Positions 31,081-42,613 of a DNA stretch of 64,000 nt are shown here, in pieces. The first letter of the stretch is position 1. Each line of letters opens with the position of its first letter. The notes beneath the pieces were generated by a model. The model saw nothing but the letters and a program-made list of their open reading frames with translations. It was not told the DNA's origin and made no database searches. Source of the stretch: Apiotrichum sp. Y4204 (Eukaryota; Basidiomycota; Tremellomycetes; Trichosporonales; Trichosporonaceae); assembly GCA_025531455.1 (NCBI GenBank), contig JAMYHL010000017.1, positions 434,001-498,000 on the forward strand, read 5' to 3'. Made by a program: the position numbers and the translations under genes.

Positions 31081-31710
31081 AATCATCAGAGGAGAGGCGC
31101 AGGGAAACAAAAGAAGTCACAAACGACTAAAAAAACGGACACGACCGCAACCGCAATCACCCACGATTTCCGGATCTACAGCATTGGCGCGCAGCAGGAT
31201 CAGAAGACGAAGAGGCAAGGCGATTTACGATGTGTATGATACTCTGGGACTGCGGATCTGTACACTATGTACCCACCCATAACACATGTATATCTTCAGC
31301 ATACAATGGACGGCGAGATGTGAGGCGGGGAATGGATGACTTGGTACGAGGGGATGACAACATGACAGAAGTGCAAAATGGTACCAAGGTCACAACCTCG
31401 GTGCATTCCACCGCCACTGGGTCGGCAAATCACTCCCGCCGGATACCGCCGCATGCTGGCCAACCGAGCCACAAGTAGCTAACACATGATCCATGACGGA
31501 CATGAACGTTAGAAGCAAAACAACAGCCGTATGCAATGCACAACAACTCTTATCCCCGGCGAGTGCCTCGGCGCAGGCGCACTCCTCTCGGAAGATACTT
31601 GATCCTTGACGTCCAATTCCTTGATCCCTTGGCCCTTGTCGAGTAGACACGAGTAAATCCGCCGCCCGACTCCCGGTCCTCCCGCTTCCCAGGCGCCCAC
31701 GGGACAAACA
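31081..31710. other. Intergenic region between two zinc-cluster genes
   Basis: 630 bp: 3' flank of the Ert1-like gene, then the promoter of the next factor. A-rich after the stop codon (31100-31160). No supportable gene. Confidence 0.6.
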
Positions 31711-33899
31711 ATGTCCAGGCGCAGCGACAGTCCGCCGGAGAAACGGCGCCGCGAGAGCGAGAGCCGGTACGTGAAGGGCCAAAGGACCAAAGCGGGGCCC
31801 AGCATGCTACCCTGTGCCCCTGTGATCCGAGTCCGATCGCAATCCGAGTCTGGAGAGCTTACACCAGCCCGCTCGCGATAACATGCACGCCGTGCCGCCA
31901 CCGCAAGATCAGTGCGTGAAGAGCTACTCGCCAGGCGCTGACGGCAGAATGCGACAGCACAAAGCCGACATGCGACAACTGCGCACGCAACCCCGCCGAA
32001 TGCGTGTATCCCATCAAGCTCAAGCCGGGCCTGCGCCCGGGCACGGGGGTGGACATGGCGCGGCGTCTCGGTGAGATTTGGAAGAGGATTTCGCTGATGG
32101 CGTAGAACAGCTCGAGGAGCGCGTCGCGGCGTATGAGGGGCGGCTGGCGGCCCAGGAGGCGCAGCTTGCCCAGCTCGCGCACCGGCCTCCGCCAAGCTCG
32201 ACTCCTGCTCCCGCCTCCGTGGTCCCCGTCTCGGTCCCCCTCCTCTCCCCAGACGTAGCCCTGCAAGCGTCCCCGGCCGGCGGAAGCGTCGCGTCTTTCG
32301 TGGACGCGCACCTCCTCCCGCCAGACGACGTCGTGCGCGACCTCATCGCACTGTACCTCTCGCACATTTATCCATGGGCACCAATAATCGACCCGATAGC
32401 AGCCGCAGCCTTCGCCCCGCCGTGGAATATCGTCGTATACGCCATCGTCGTCGTGACCCTCCGCCTGAGCGAGGACCCCCGCATAGCGGGGAACAAGCTC
32501 CAGTTCCGACAGGCTGCAAAGGGCCACGTCCTCTCGCACGCGGTGGAGAGCACGAGCGTCGCGTCCGTGCAGGCGCTCGCGCTGCTCGCGCTCGACCTCA
32601 TCGGCTCGGAGCAGGGACCAAGCTCGTGGGGGATCCTCGCGCTGCTTACCCGGAGTGCGGTGCATCTCGGCCTGCGGGCCGAAGACGACCGCGCAGGTGC
32701 AGGGGCGGCTGCGCTCGCCGCGCGCCTTGCGGCACCGAGCCTGTCGCGAACGAGTATCATCCCACCTCCCGCGACATGGAGAGAGGACGAGAGCCGCCGC
32801 CGCCTGTTCTGGCTTATTTTCTGTCTGGATCGCTACGCGTGTGTGTCTACCGGGTGGGAATTTGCGCTCCCTGACGAGGAGATCCGGCGCCGGCTGCCGT
32901 GTGCGGACGAGATTTGGGCCGGAGGCGTGAGTGAGATACTGGGAGTGTTCTGACAGCAGGAATGGTTCTCCGCACCGATATTCAAGCCGGGAATCGGGTG
33001 CGACGATGTGCCGGACCGCCGCGTGCTTTCGCCAATGGCGTACCTCGTCGAAGCGATTGATCTCCTCGGTCGCGCGCATACGCTCCAGTCGCGCACTGTG
33101 GATCCCAGTGATGCGCGACAGGTCGAGGAGCGCAAGGAACGCACTCTGGAGCTGACGGCAATCACGAAGGAGTGGTTCTCCTTGGCCCCTGTGCGGCTGT
33201 GGTTTGAGCCCGGGAGTATGGGCCTGGTGATTGTGCGTGACCCCGTTTGCCCTCCTGACCACAGACGGCTATCTACTACGCGACGCTCCTCAAGCTGAAC
33301 GCATACTACGCCTTTCCTGCGCTGTCGGACGGCGTGCCCGTCGAGCCATTCGGCACGACCTGCCTGACCTCGGCGAGCGGACTAGCGCAGCTGACCACGA
33401 GGGCACGCGACGCCGGCTTCCGACAGACTTCGTCCCCACTCTTCATCTGGAGCACGTGGGTTGGGGCACGCGTGCTCTTCGTCAACGACTTCCTGGGACA
33501 CAAGGCCCGCCCAGACGACGACTTTGAGACCATCCTCAGCGGGCTCAAGGAGCAGGCACAGTGGTGGAGCCTGGCAAGTGAGTGCCGAGTGAGGCCGCGA
33601 CTAACTCAGACCAATATGTAAAGCTCCTCGAACGCGCCAAGCGGAAATGGGCCCACGCGAGCTCGTACGACGCCCAGCATAACCCGTCGCTCCCGGACGC
33701 GATCCACGTCCTCCTCGACCTCCGGCGCACGGCCTACGGCGCCGTCGGTGCTGGCGGGGACACGGCGCAGCCGACACCACATGCTTCCCCGCCAGACGTC
33801 AACCTCAGCCACCTCCCTGCTTGGGCGGTCCAGCCTCTCCTTGGCGACTTGCACAACTGGTTTGATCTGCCTGCTGGATTGTTTGGGGACGGCGTGTAG
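31711..33899 (+). CDS. Zn2Cys6 transcription factor with fungal-specific middle region
   Basis: Seven exons: 31711-31766, 31868-31911, 31948-32070, 32106-32926, 32960-33232, 33265-33577, 33610-33899; introns 101, 36, 35, 33, 32 and 32 nt; 639 aa. The cluster CTPCRHRKIKCD...CDNCARNPAEC (Cys 25, 28, 35, 42, 45, 52; CX2CX6CX6CX2CX6C) is split by an intron after Ile33. A coiled coil (EQLEERVAAYEGRLAAQEAQ, about 75-98) suggests dimerisation. The fungal_trans region (about 165-360) shows YLSHIYPWAPIIDP, the SAVHLGLRAED helix and RRRLFWLIFCLDRYACVSTG. The target pathway is unknown. Two 32-nt introns are near the lower size limit for spliceosomal introns. Confidence 0.88.
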
Positions 33900-34876
33900 G
33901 AGTGGCCTGGCGTCACGGGCAATGGCTAGATGGGCTTCGGCTTAATCACCCAGTTCATATCTCCTTACTCTTGGTCTTACTTTGTTCGATACAGACTGCA
34001 ATCTTGCGTCTCGCAATCTCGCAATCTCCCCGAATGCCCCACACGAGTCAGCCACAAAAAGTAGATCAGGCTGCGGGGAGACCCGAACCGCGTTCAGAGG
34101 CTGTATTATCCACCCGCGGGCGATGGTTGGCATACCTCCAGCCAGTAAGTGTCCCGGACACCGCTGTGCACCGCTGCCGCCGACCCCCCGGGAGGAATCG
34201 AACAGCAGGCCCCAAAGGACGTGCGGCTACAAGTGGGAGGAACCTACTCGTCACCCGTAACCGCACCGTCAGCACACCTTGGTCGGAGGGAACGTCGTGT
34301 GGGTTACTACGTTCCCGCCGGGGTCCGCGCGAGTGTCGCTGTCAGGAGTTGTGACTCTTAACGCAAGGAGTTAGTGTCTGTCAGCGCGGCAAGCTTCTAC
34401 CCGATGGTTGATGAGATTGAAGAGTTGAAGTAGAATGTTCATGGAAGAGACAAATGACCATTGCAATGCGCTGCGTAGAGCTGCATTGTGCTTCTAAAAG
34501 GATAGAGGATCTGACCGATCTAACCATCCCTCACACACTTTTGGACTCTCCCCTCTGCCCTCCCGTATGCCTTACATTGCGCCCTCCCCGTGGTTGGTGG
34601 TCTGTGCTCGCCCGCCCTGGTCACGGTCCACTCGAGGTGACCTCATCTGTATCTGTGGGAGTGAGTGGAGGTTGCGTGTGCATGTGTGTGTGTCTGTGTA
34701 TTTGTGTCTTCCCTCACCCCTCGCCCTCGCCATGCTGTGTCGATCCTGTCTGTCGTTCACACGCTCATTCCCCCTCCCTTCAGAATCCTCACTGCTCGCA
34801 CTCAGATGCTCACATCCTCTTCTTTCTCCTCTTCTCACTTTCTCTTCTCACCATCACTCACTTCACTCACCTCACG
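33900..34876. other. Intergenic region, about 1 kb
   Basis: No supportable gene. A G+C-rich patch at 34070-34330 has tRNA-like words but does not fold as a tRNA. The 3' half has TG-rich (34670-34705) and CT-rich (34795-34870) runs that look like leader or promoter of the next gene. Confidence 0.55.
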
Positions 34877-36574
34877 ATGCGCGTTAGCTCCAAAGTCCCC
34901 GACGCGTTCATGGTCAGCTGGGGCTTCAAGCGCCGTCCCAATGACCACACGTTCACGTGGGTATCATCCCCCACCACCCTCCCCTCGTGCAGCTGTATGG
35001 CGCCTTGAACCAAGCTGACAGCAGCGCACCGGCGGACCAATCCTGCACGCGGTGTCGCTCGCTCGGCCAGCCCTGCATGAACGACCCGTTCATCATTCTC
35101 GACATGAAGGGTTTCTTCGGCCGCACCCCATGTGACGGATGCGACGCCGCCATCGAGTGGTGCAGCAAGAACAAGACGTACCGCGACGTGGACATTTTGC
35201 CAGAGTACTTCGGCCGTAAGAAGCAACACCGCGCGCTCGAGCAGTATAACCGCGAGACTCGGCGGCGGAACGAGCGTGCGGCGCGAAAGGCGGCCAAGGT
35301 GGGTTATTATTGTTGTTGTGTGCTGATGGGAGCGCGCGGCAAAGGAGCAAGCTAGGGCGGAGCGGGAGAAGGAGCTTGCGGCACTCGAAGCGGGTCACGC
35401 GAGGAAGAAGCAGAAAAAGGCCGCCAGGGAGGAGGACAACTCGGCCAAGGACAAGGAGGTGCTCGTCCAAATTAATACGGCTCTGGGCTCGCTCGCCTCC
35501 AACGTTGGTGTCATCAGCGCCCGCGTCGACCTGCTCAAAAACAGCGTCGACCGCCTGAACCGCCGTGTGCAGGACCAGACCCGCGTGCTGGAGACGATGG
35601 TGGAGAAGGTTGAGATTCGAGACAAGTCGGCCCAGCACAAGCTTGATAACCTGACTCGCGAGGTGCGGGGCTATGTCGAGAAGTGCGACATCGCCCAGAA
35701 GACTTTGCATCAGATTGCGGAGAATAAGGCCAGCGGGGAGCGCAGGGACCGTAAGCGCAAGAGCGACGTACTTGACGACACTCTCCAGCCCGACAACTCA
35801 TATGAAGACATCAAGAGGACGGTGATGAACCGCGAACGCTCGTCCTTCCGCTTCAACTTTGAGAACGACGAGGAGAAGCCTGAGGGAGAGTCGAGTGAGG
35901 AGACCAAGGTTTCTGCCCAGTCGAACGGTGTGGCGACGGACGACAGGGAGAACAACGCTGAGAAAGAGAACAAGCAGCCGCGTACCATGGTCTTCACCGC
36001 CTATCACATCGATTCCGAAGATTCCGACTCTGCTTCTGTGAGCGGCGAGCCGAACGGTCTGGCGACGGACGACAAGGAGAACGACGCTGAGAAAAAGAAC
36101 AAGCTGCCGCGTACCGTGGTCGTCACCGCCTATCACATCGATTCGGAAGATTCCGACTCCGCTTCTGAGAGCGGCGAATCCTCAGACTCGTCGGTGTCAC
36201 TTGGCTCGGACTCGGACAAGTCGGACGACACAAACAAGTCGGGCAGCGACGAGGGCTCAAGCTCGTCAGTCAACCCTGTCTCGGAGGACGAGGCCCTGGA
36301 GGACGCGGTCGACGAGCCGATGGACATGGAGCCGCCCAAATCTCGCTTTATCCTCCTCTCCGAGACCCCCGAGCCGCGCGACAGCGATGCGGCCAACACC
36401 ACGAACGCCACGCAGAACACCGCTACCTCCGTTGACAACGCGGCCGCCTCTGCCAACACAAAAGTCAATAGCACCGAGTCGGTCATTTCCACCACCACGG
36501 CGGCCACCGTGCCTGCTGCCGCGCCGGCTGAGGAGGGCCGCCAGGGCAGTGTGGCCCAGTTTTTTCCAAAGTAG
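34877..36574 (+). CDS. Zinc-cluster-like protein with long loop, coiled coil and acidic repeats
   Basis: Three exons: 34877-34956, 35025-35298, 35345-36574; introns 68 and 46 nt; 527 aa. The second acceptor has a nearby in-frame alternative at 35333. Cysteines 34, 37, 44, 63, 66 and 73 form CX2CX6CX18CX2CX6C, a Zn2Cys6-like pattern with an unusually long 18-residue central loop. Next come a very basic segment (NRETRRRNERAARKAAK), a coiled coil (about 150-225, GSLASNVGVISARVDLLKNS) and an acidic Ser/Asp/Glu-rich tail with a 43-residue unit repeated twice (NGxATDDxENxAEK...AYHIDSEDSDSAS). The last residues (QGSVAQFFPK) resemble a PIP-box-like end (QxxxxxFF), which is only suggestive. DNA binding is inference. 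Confidence 0.72.
35922..36179 (+). repeat. 129-bp coding tandem repeat, two copies
   Basis: The unit starting near 35922 recurs at 36051 with about 85-90% identity, encoding two 43-residue acidic repeats ending HIDSEDSDSAS. Confidence 0.85.
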
Positions 36575-36773
36575 TTTGTCTTATCTGAGTACTCGCCTGT
36601 GGTAGTGGTGTCAGTGTACATAGCAAACATATACGATAAGAGTGATCCATGTACATTTGTGCGAGTGAGCGCCGACATGGACATCCAATCATTGCATATC
36701 ATAACCGAATCGTAGTACCGCCGCTGTCCGTGTATCAGCGCGCCAAGAGACCTATAGACGTCCATTTCCAATC

Positions 36774-38873
36774 CTAACGCTTCTTCTCCGGGACCTGGGG
36801 GACACCAACAACAAGCTGGTGGTCGACGACCGCAGGCTGCTGGCCGGCACCGGTTTGTGGCTGGATACGCACCGTCTCGCCGGAACGGAGGCGGGCGCGT
36901 ACGTATCCCTTGGCGGTGGCCTTGAGGAGACTGCGGCGGCCGACACCGCGCACATCAACATACACGAGCACGACGTTGCGCACCGTGCTCCCCGCCATGG
37001 CGGTTGCGCGCCCGGCGTCCGTGCCGTACTTGTGCGCCACGGCGGAGGATGCAGCAGCCGTACCCGCCGAGATGAGGTTGTTTGCTGCAGCCTCGGCGGC
37101 GGACCAGACGGCATCGATGGCGATGACGCTGCGGTTCAGGAGCGGGCGCTTGCGCTTGGGGAGCGGCGGGGCTCCGCCCTGCGGAATGGAGAGCGGAGCG
37201 GGGCCGCCGGGATGGCTCGATGGGCCGGCGCCGTAGCCTGATGCCGCAGGCTTCTCGAGGTTCGAACCGTAGGGACCTGCCATGGGCTGCTGGGTGTTGG
37301 CCCCGTAGGCACCTGACATCGGCTGCTGGGTGTTCGCCCCGTAGCCGGGCTTCTCAACGTTCATCGCGCCGCCCTTCTCCTCAGTGTACGCCGGGGGCTG
37401 GTCGCCGGACAGGGGCGAGCCCTTGCGCGGGGGCAGGGGTGGCGGCGCTGTGCCGGTGGGAGTGGGGAGGGGGCTGTGTCCCGGGGTGGTGGGGCGCGAA
37501 GACGAGTATCCCGCCGCGGCCTTGAGCTTGTCGGCGCCCTCCTTGAGCATCTGCGTGTAGCCCTTCTTGCCGTGCGGGGTCGCGGAAGTCGGGGTGTACG
37601 ACGATGGCGTGTTGGCCGACGAGGGCGGCATGGGGATCTCGGGCGGCTTGCCACCCGTGAGGCGCGCGACGTAGCCGTTGATCGTCTTCACCGTCTTGCG
37701 GCTCACGTTTGCGCCCTTGTACGACACGGCGTGCGCCGTGTTCAGGCCGGCAGTCGTCTTCTTCCCCACCTTGATGGGCTCGGGGCAGGGGACGGTGTGC
37801 TTCTTGAACTTTTCGGCGCCGGTCAGCATCGCCGACGAGCCCCACGAGCCGAATGCGAGAATGGAGCGGCTGCGTGTGAGTGGGGAGCTTAAAGACTTGG
37901 CTTACCTGAGAGCATCTGCGCCCTTGAACATCCAGTCGTCGAGCTCGTCCTGCGGGACAGTAGTGACCGTCACGTTGTGCGCGACGTAGCTGTCGACGAG
38001 GTTGCCAAAGTCGACAACGACGGGCCGCGACGGGTCAGTGGCGGCAAGGGCGGCGGCATCCGCCTCGGTACCACCCGGTGTAGAGTCGAGCTCGCCGAGG
38101 ACCGCGCCCGAACTTTCATCCACAAGGACAATCTTGTTGCGCAGGTCCGCGCCGCCCTGGACGACGGGGGGCGCGAGCATCTGCTCATTGTACGATGTCG
38201 GGAGCTTGTTCTTCTCGTTTGTGTCCACGGCCGCAATGCTGTCCTCGGTCGGGGGGTGGATGAGGACGGGCGCCACAATGTCCGTCAAGCCTGTTTCCTC
38301 GGGGTTGATGGCGCCGTACTGCGTGAGCAGCGACTCAAAGTTGCCGAGGTCGTCAAGCTCAGCGGCGGAACGCGGCGCCTCGAGCGCCAAGACTACCTGC
38401 GCGTTTGGGATTTCAGGCGAGACGATAATGTACGACGGCCCGCCATCGCCCCCCGGAGGCGCCCTCACGCCCAGGTGGTTACCGGGCACAAGCGTGTGCT
38501 CAAAGTTGCCGACCTTGAGGACGAGCCAGAGGTCGTGGGTCTCCTCGCCGGTCGGCGCGAACGGGTTGGCCGTCTGGTGGCCAATCTCGGGCGGGATGGG
38601 CAGCGACACACATTCCAGCCTGAGAGTGGGAAGAGTGTGTGTAGAGGTAGCGTGTCGTGTGATGTGTAGGAGCGATGGGCGTCAGCAACACGTCCGCCAT
38701 ACCCATGTCTGTATGCCTCGCTGGCATCCATCCAAAACTCACGAGAGCTGGCCGTGCGCAAGCTGCATCTCCTCGCCATCGTACACCTGGGAGACGGTGG
38801 CGTCGGGGAGGGTGAGGAGGAGGAACGCGACGGGGTCGGCCGTCTCGGGCGCGATGGGGGCCTTGGTGTCCAT
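36774..38873 (-). CDS. Senescence/spartin-domain protein
   Basis: Three exons: 38873-38743, 38619-37906, 37869-36774; introns 123 and 36 nt; 646 aa. The N-terminal 280 residues (TADPVAFLLLTLPDATVSQVYDG, LWLVLKVGNFEHTLVPG) resemble the region before the senescence domain in fungal and plant homologues. The domain starts at about 284 (SILAFGSWGSSAMLTGAEKFKKH), is interrupted by a Pro/Gly/Tyr-rich insertion (about 355-520, with two GANTQQPM repeats), then resumes (LLNRSVIAIDAVWSAAEAAANNLI...KYGTDAGRATAMAGSTVRNVVLVYVDVRG). Relatives (spartin, plant senescence/ERD7 proteins) bind lipid droplets or membranes through this Ala/Gly-rich region. That role is inferred by homology. A TATATA box lies about 62 bp before the ATG. 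Confidence 0.82.
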
Positions 38874-38934
38874 TATTGATGGGGTGGCGGAGGGGGTGTG
38901 TGGAAGAGCAGCTGTGCGATGGTAGAGAGGTGGT

Positions 38935-38940
38935 TATATA
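38935..38940 (-). promoter_or_regulatory. TATATA box of the senescence-domain gene
   Basis: TATATA about 62 bp before the ATG at 38873, within an otherwise G-rich flank. Confidence 0.5.
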
Positions 38941-39431
38941 CCTCCCTGGTAATTGGGTTTTGCGTCACGTTGCGCGCGCTGCGCACTGTCTAGCCGTGAT
39001 AGTGTCCTGTAGAAAGTGGGGTTCGTGCATGCGAGCATGGCCAGCATGGCCAGCGCGCTGTCCAGGTGCATGCCAGGTGCTGCGCTGCCGCGTACAACGG
39101 GACGAGGGGGTTGGGGGTCATTATGACGTATGTGTGCACCAGACGGGCGGACGCCCCACACAACCACCACTGCTCTTTACAGACCTGCCAAGCACTCTCT
39201 GGCGCTCAGGCGCCAAAAGCTCCAATTGGCCCTCCAATTGGCCCAGACGTACCAGACGGCCCAGACCCCCAGAATGGAATAAATGCCGCAAAAGCCAAGC
39301 GAACACCGAAGGGGTATCCGTACATCCGAAACTAATTACTCCGCTTTATTAGATAGTCCTAATCGCCGCGGAAAATGGAATTTGATTTCTCCCACTAACA
39401 GATACAGATACATGAAGCGAAGAAGCGCATG

Positions 39432-39445
39432 AAATCACGTGATTT
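39432..39445. promoter_or_regulatory. 14-bp palindrome containing TCACGTGA
   Basis: AAATCACGTGATTT is perfectly palindromic. The core TCACGTGA matches the extended E-box bound by Cbf1-type bHLH proteins (established for yeasts). It lies about 560 bp upstream of the senescence-domain gene. Confidence 0.5.
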
Positions 39446-40430
39446 GAGGACACCCCTGGATCTCCCGCCTCGGAGCCTTGGGGGGTCCGTTCATTAATCA
39501 ATGCTGTGCATCGGCGCGCATGGGCCGTCAATGGGTGACGGGGAATGACTACTGTACTGGGCTCGAGAGCTCTCTGTCGCCTACAAGTGGCAAGTGGCAA
39601 GGAAAGTTTGCGGGTACGCGGGTGGCAAGGTGCTGCCCCTCTCTCAGCAATCTCTTCCCCTACCTCGGGCTCCATGCAAAGTCTGCTCTCTCGAGTGCCA
39701 TCCTCCATACACCCGCCGTCGGGCACCGTAACTGGCATGACATCGCGGTTACCTCTCCGGCAGGGGAGACGGGGCGGAGACGGACGTGACGCAGTTGGCA
39801 GGTCCCAGGGCATGGGGCATGTGTAGTGGGTCGAAAGGGGCAACCTTGTGCACTTGCGCTCATCGTTATGCAGACGCTGGCGGAATCTAGCACTGCACCA
39901 TACCGTTGCGCGCCATGCGCTCGCGGTGGGCGACGTTGCCTAACAGCCGCGTGTAGCCGCAAACGCCGCAAGTCCCTCGGAAGAGTCTGTGGCCTCTTAC
40001 CTTATAGCCCTGGGGTCGTTGTGCCCTTGGGCAGCGGCGCCGGACAGAAACGCTCGTTTCTGCGTGAGGATCAGGTCTGACATGAACAACAAACTCCAAG
40101 TCATGAGCTTGTTTACGAGCACGAGCTGGTGGTCGAGCTTGGGCGCCAAGTAGCCTGTATGTTGTTTTAGTTCCACGTCGCACGCATTTACAGCTGGGTT
40201 AGATCCTACAGTACAAGCGTCAGACACATTCGCACAATAGTGTTCGCCCAAGGACGTGTCAGCATCGGGGGGTCAGTATATGCGAACCTTCAACCACAGT
40301 CTAATCTTTCACAGCATTTGCAGCGATAGTAAAAAGGTGTCTATAGCGTATGGCAGTGAGGGTCCATTGGCGCGCGGCCACCGCGCCAAAGTCAAGAAGC
40401 AGTCTATCGTCGACCACGGACTTACTCCGC

Positions 40431-42613
40431 TTACTCCGACTTGGGCTTCATCCCAGCTGGTGGGGTACCCGGGCGCGAGTCCTCGTCGAACTGGCTGAGA
40501 ATTTCGTCCACAAAGCCGCCATCGAGCTCCATCCCCTCTTCCGTCGGCGAGTTGAGGTCGTGCCGCATCCACTCGAAGTCTGCGTCGTTGGACTCGGCGG
40601 CCTCTGTGATCTCCATCTCGATCATCTCGGCCAGGTCGGGCTTGGCGGCATCCTCTTCCGGCGACGGGGGGTAGAGCTTGAACGAGGGAGGCTCGGCCAT
40701 GGGCTTGGGCGCTTCGCGAGGTGCCAGGCCGCGGCGGAGGGCCTTGCGACCGCCAAAGCGGAGGAAGAGCATTGTCGCGATGATAGACACGTGGCCGTAC
40801 CAGTATCCCCGGTTGAAGGCCATGATGGACGGCCAGAAGTCGAGGATGAAGAACGGAGCGACGGCGTAGTTGACACCAGTCTGCACAAGCGCCCAACCAA
40901 TGACATCGTAGATACGCTTGGCGAGGTTGGGGTACGGCCAGCGAGGGAGCGAGTTGGCAGCCCCTGGAGACGATGCGGGGAGGAAGTAGGGGCGCACCAG
41001 GCGGCGCATCTGCTTGCCGAGGTAGGAATACAAGCCCATGGTGACAAACGCGAGATAGTAACCGGGCGCGACGCCATGCTGAGCGTTAATCAACGTCTTC
41101 TTAGTCAACGCACCCAAAATGCAGAGGTGACAAAGGTCGCCATGCTCTGCTTGCCGCCAGGCTTCTGTCCCGGCCGGGTGAGGCGCTTGTAAACACATTC
41201 GCGCAGCCAGACGTTGGTGCGGCAGTTCCAGCTGTCGAGGAGCACCTTGAACGACTCGGCGGTTTCGATGGCGAGAATATTCACATTGCGCACGCGGTTC
41301 CAGCGCGTGCGTCCAGTCTTGGGGTCATAGCCGTTGAAGCCGAGGCCGGTGAGGATGACGGCGCCCTCGGACAGACTCCACACCGCGTAGTACTTGGAAC
41401 GAGCGACAAAGGCGCAGAACTGCCAGAACGCAAACTTGGTGGGAACGGTCCAGTTGAGCCAGTCATTCGAAAGCACGCGGTGGAAATCGCCACGGGCACC
41501 AAGGAGGGCAAAGATGCTGAGGAAGAAGACTCCAATGGCGCCGTGGAGGTACGCGACGCGACGGCGGCCGTGTGGAGTCCGACGCCACTTGCGGCCCATG
41601 GCATCTGTGTTCGGCGGCTCGGTGAAGAGCGTGTGCTTGATGAGCGAGTCGTAGGAAGCATAGTCGAAGGAGGGCCCAACGAGCACAGTGGGGAAGAACC
41701 AGCTGAGAGTTAGTAATACCGCGTTTGCAAAGGTCTCACCAGTAGCCCATGAAAGCGAGGGGGTTCGGGAGCTGCGTGAGGCGCGTCGCGAGCTGGGCCT
41801 CGTCGAGGGACTGCAGTCAGTATCCGAGGTGGAGAGCTGTAATGAGGAGCTCCAAAACAGAAGCTCTGATCGCAGAATGCCTCCCATAGATTAGGATATG
41901 ACTGATGACACGGTTCTTCACTCCTTGCTCCTCACGACGGTACGCACCTCAGCCTTACGCCGCCCGTCATGGACGTTCCACGCAAACGTTGTGAGCTTCA
42001 TGACGAGCACCATGTGCGTGCCGGAGATCTCAATCGACTCGACAGGGATAGAGAGGAAGGTGCGACGGAGGTGGCTGGCGTTAGGACGGTCGCCACAAAA
42101 CAGATCACATACTTGATGGTGAGGTGGCCCATGGCAAAGCTGTTGTCAGTGTCAGTGGGGCCCGGCAGCTGTATCGTAGCACGTACAAGAATGCAATCCA
42201 CGGCATGTTCTTTCCCTTGAACCCCGCAACGATGGCGTACGTTATCGCGCACGAGACAATCAGCTCGAGGTACGACTTGCCGAGGCCGAGAAACGGCCAG
42301 AGGAAGAACGTGGACACGGTGAGGGAGAAGACATGGGCGAGGTTTGGCCGGCTGGCGGGCAGGCGCACAAAGATGCTCGCGAGCGGGAACGAGATGATAA
42401 GCGAAAAGATGAGCTGGGTGTGAGCTGGCGACCTCTGGAAGGCATGGAAAGGGCGGTTGAGGGCTAGAGATGCGATGGTGCACTGGGCGGCGGAGCTAAC
42501 ACGCTCCGCGATCCAGTCTCAAGGCCCTAGGGCCATCCGAAACGCACCTTTATCTGGTCGGCCTGCGCGCCCGTCGATTCTGCGACGCCATCAAAGAATG
42601 CGTCCCAGAACAT
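40431..42613 (-). CDS. ALE1: Ale1/Lpt1-type lysophospholipid acyltransferase (MBOAT)
   Basis: Seven exons: 42613-42548, 42413-42187, 42139-42113, 42074-41948, 41810-41740, 41702-41114, 41078-40431; introns 134, 47, 38, 137, 37 and 35 nt; 584 aa. Motifs in order: the hydrophobic N-terminal segment (LIFSLIISFPLASIFV), EISGTHMVLVMKLTTFAWN, FFPTVLVGPSFDY, SWNCRTNVWLRECVY, and SAFWHGVAPGYYLAF with the probable catalytic His at about 370, directly after an intron. Multiple membrane segments and a charged C-terminal tail are visible. Family members use acyl-CoA to reacylate lysophospholipids at the ER. The acyl-CoA synthetase at 54.6 kb makes its donor substrate, but the genes are not adjacent. It shares a 501-bp divergent promoter with KAE1. 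Confidence 0.92.

Larger units (their letters stand above)
38874..40430. other. Intergenic region, 1.56 kb
   Basis: Promoter of the senescence-domain gene at the left and 3' flank of the MBOAT gene at the right. Features: TATATA (38935-38940), a direct 12-bp repeat TCCAATTGGCCC (39221-39244) and a 14-bp palindrome around TCACGTGA (39432-39445). No supportable gene. Confidence 0.6.

Noticed and set aside
31859..33262. 467-codon minus-strand open frame
   Set aside because: Antisense of the Zn2Cys6 factor; Arg/His-rich composition without domains, as expected for a G+C-rich shadow.
34060..34340. tRNA-like patch on the minus strand (TTCGATTCC and GGTTCGGGT words)
   Set aside because: Neither candidate T arm can form a 5-bp stem, and no matching anticodon arm and acceptor stem are present at tRNA distances; only a partial acceptor-like match was found.
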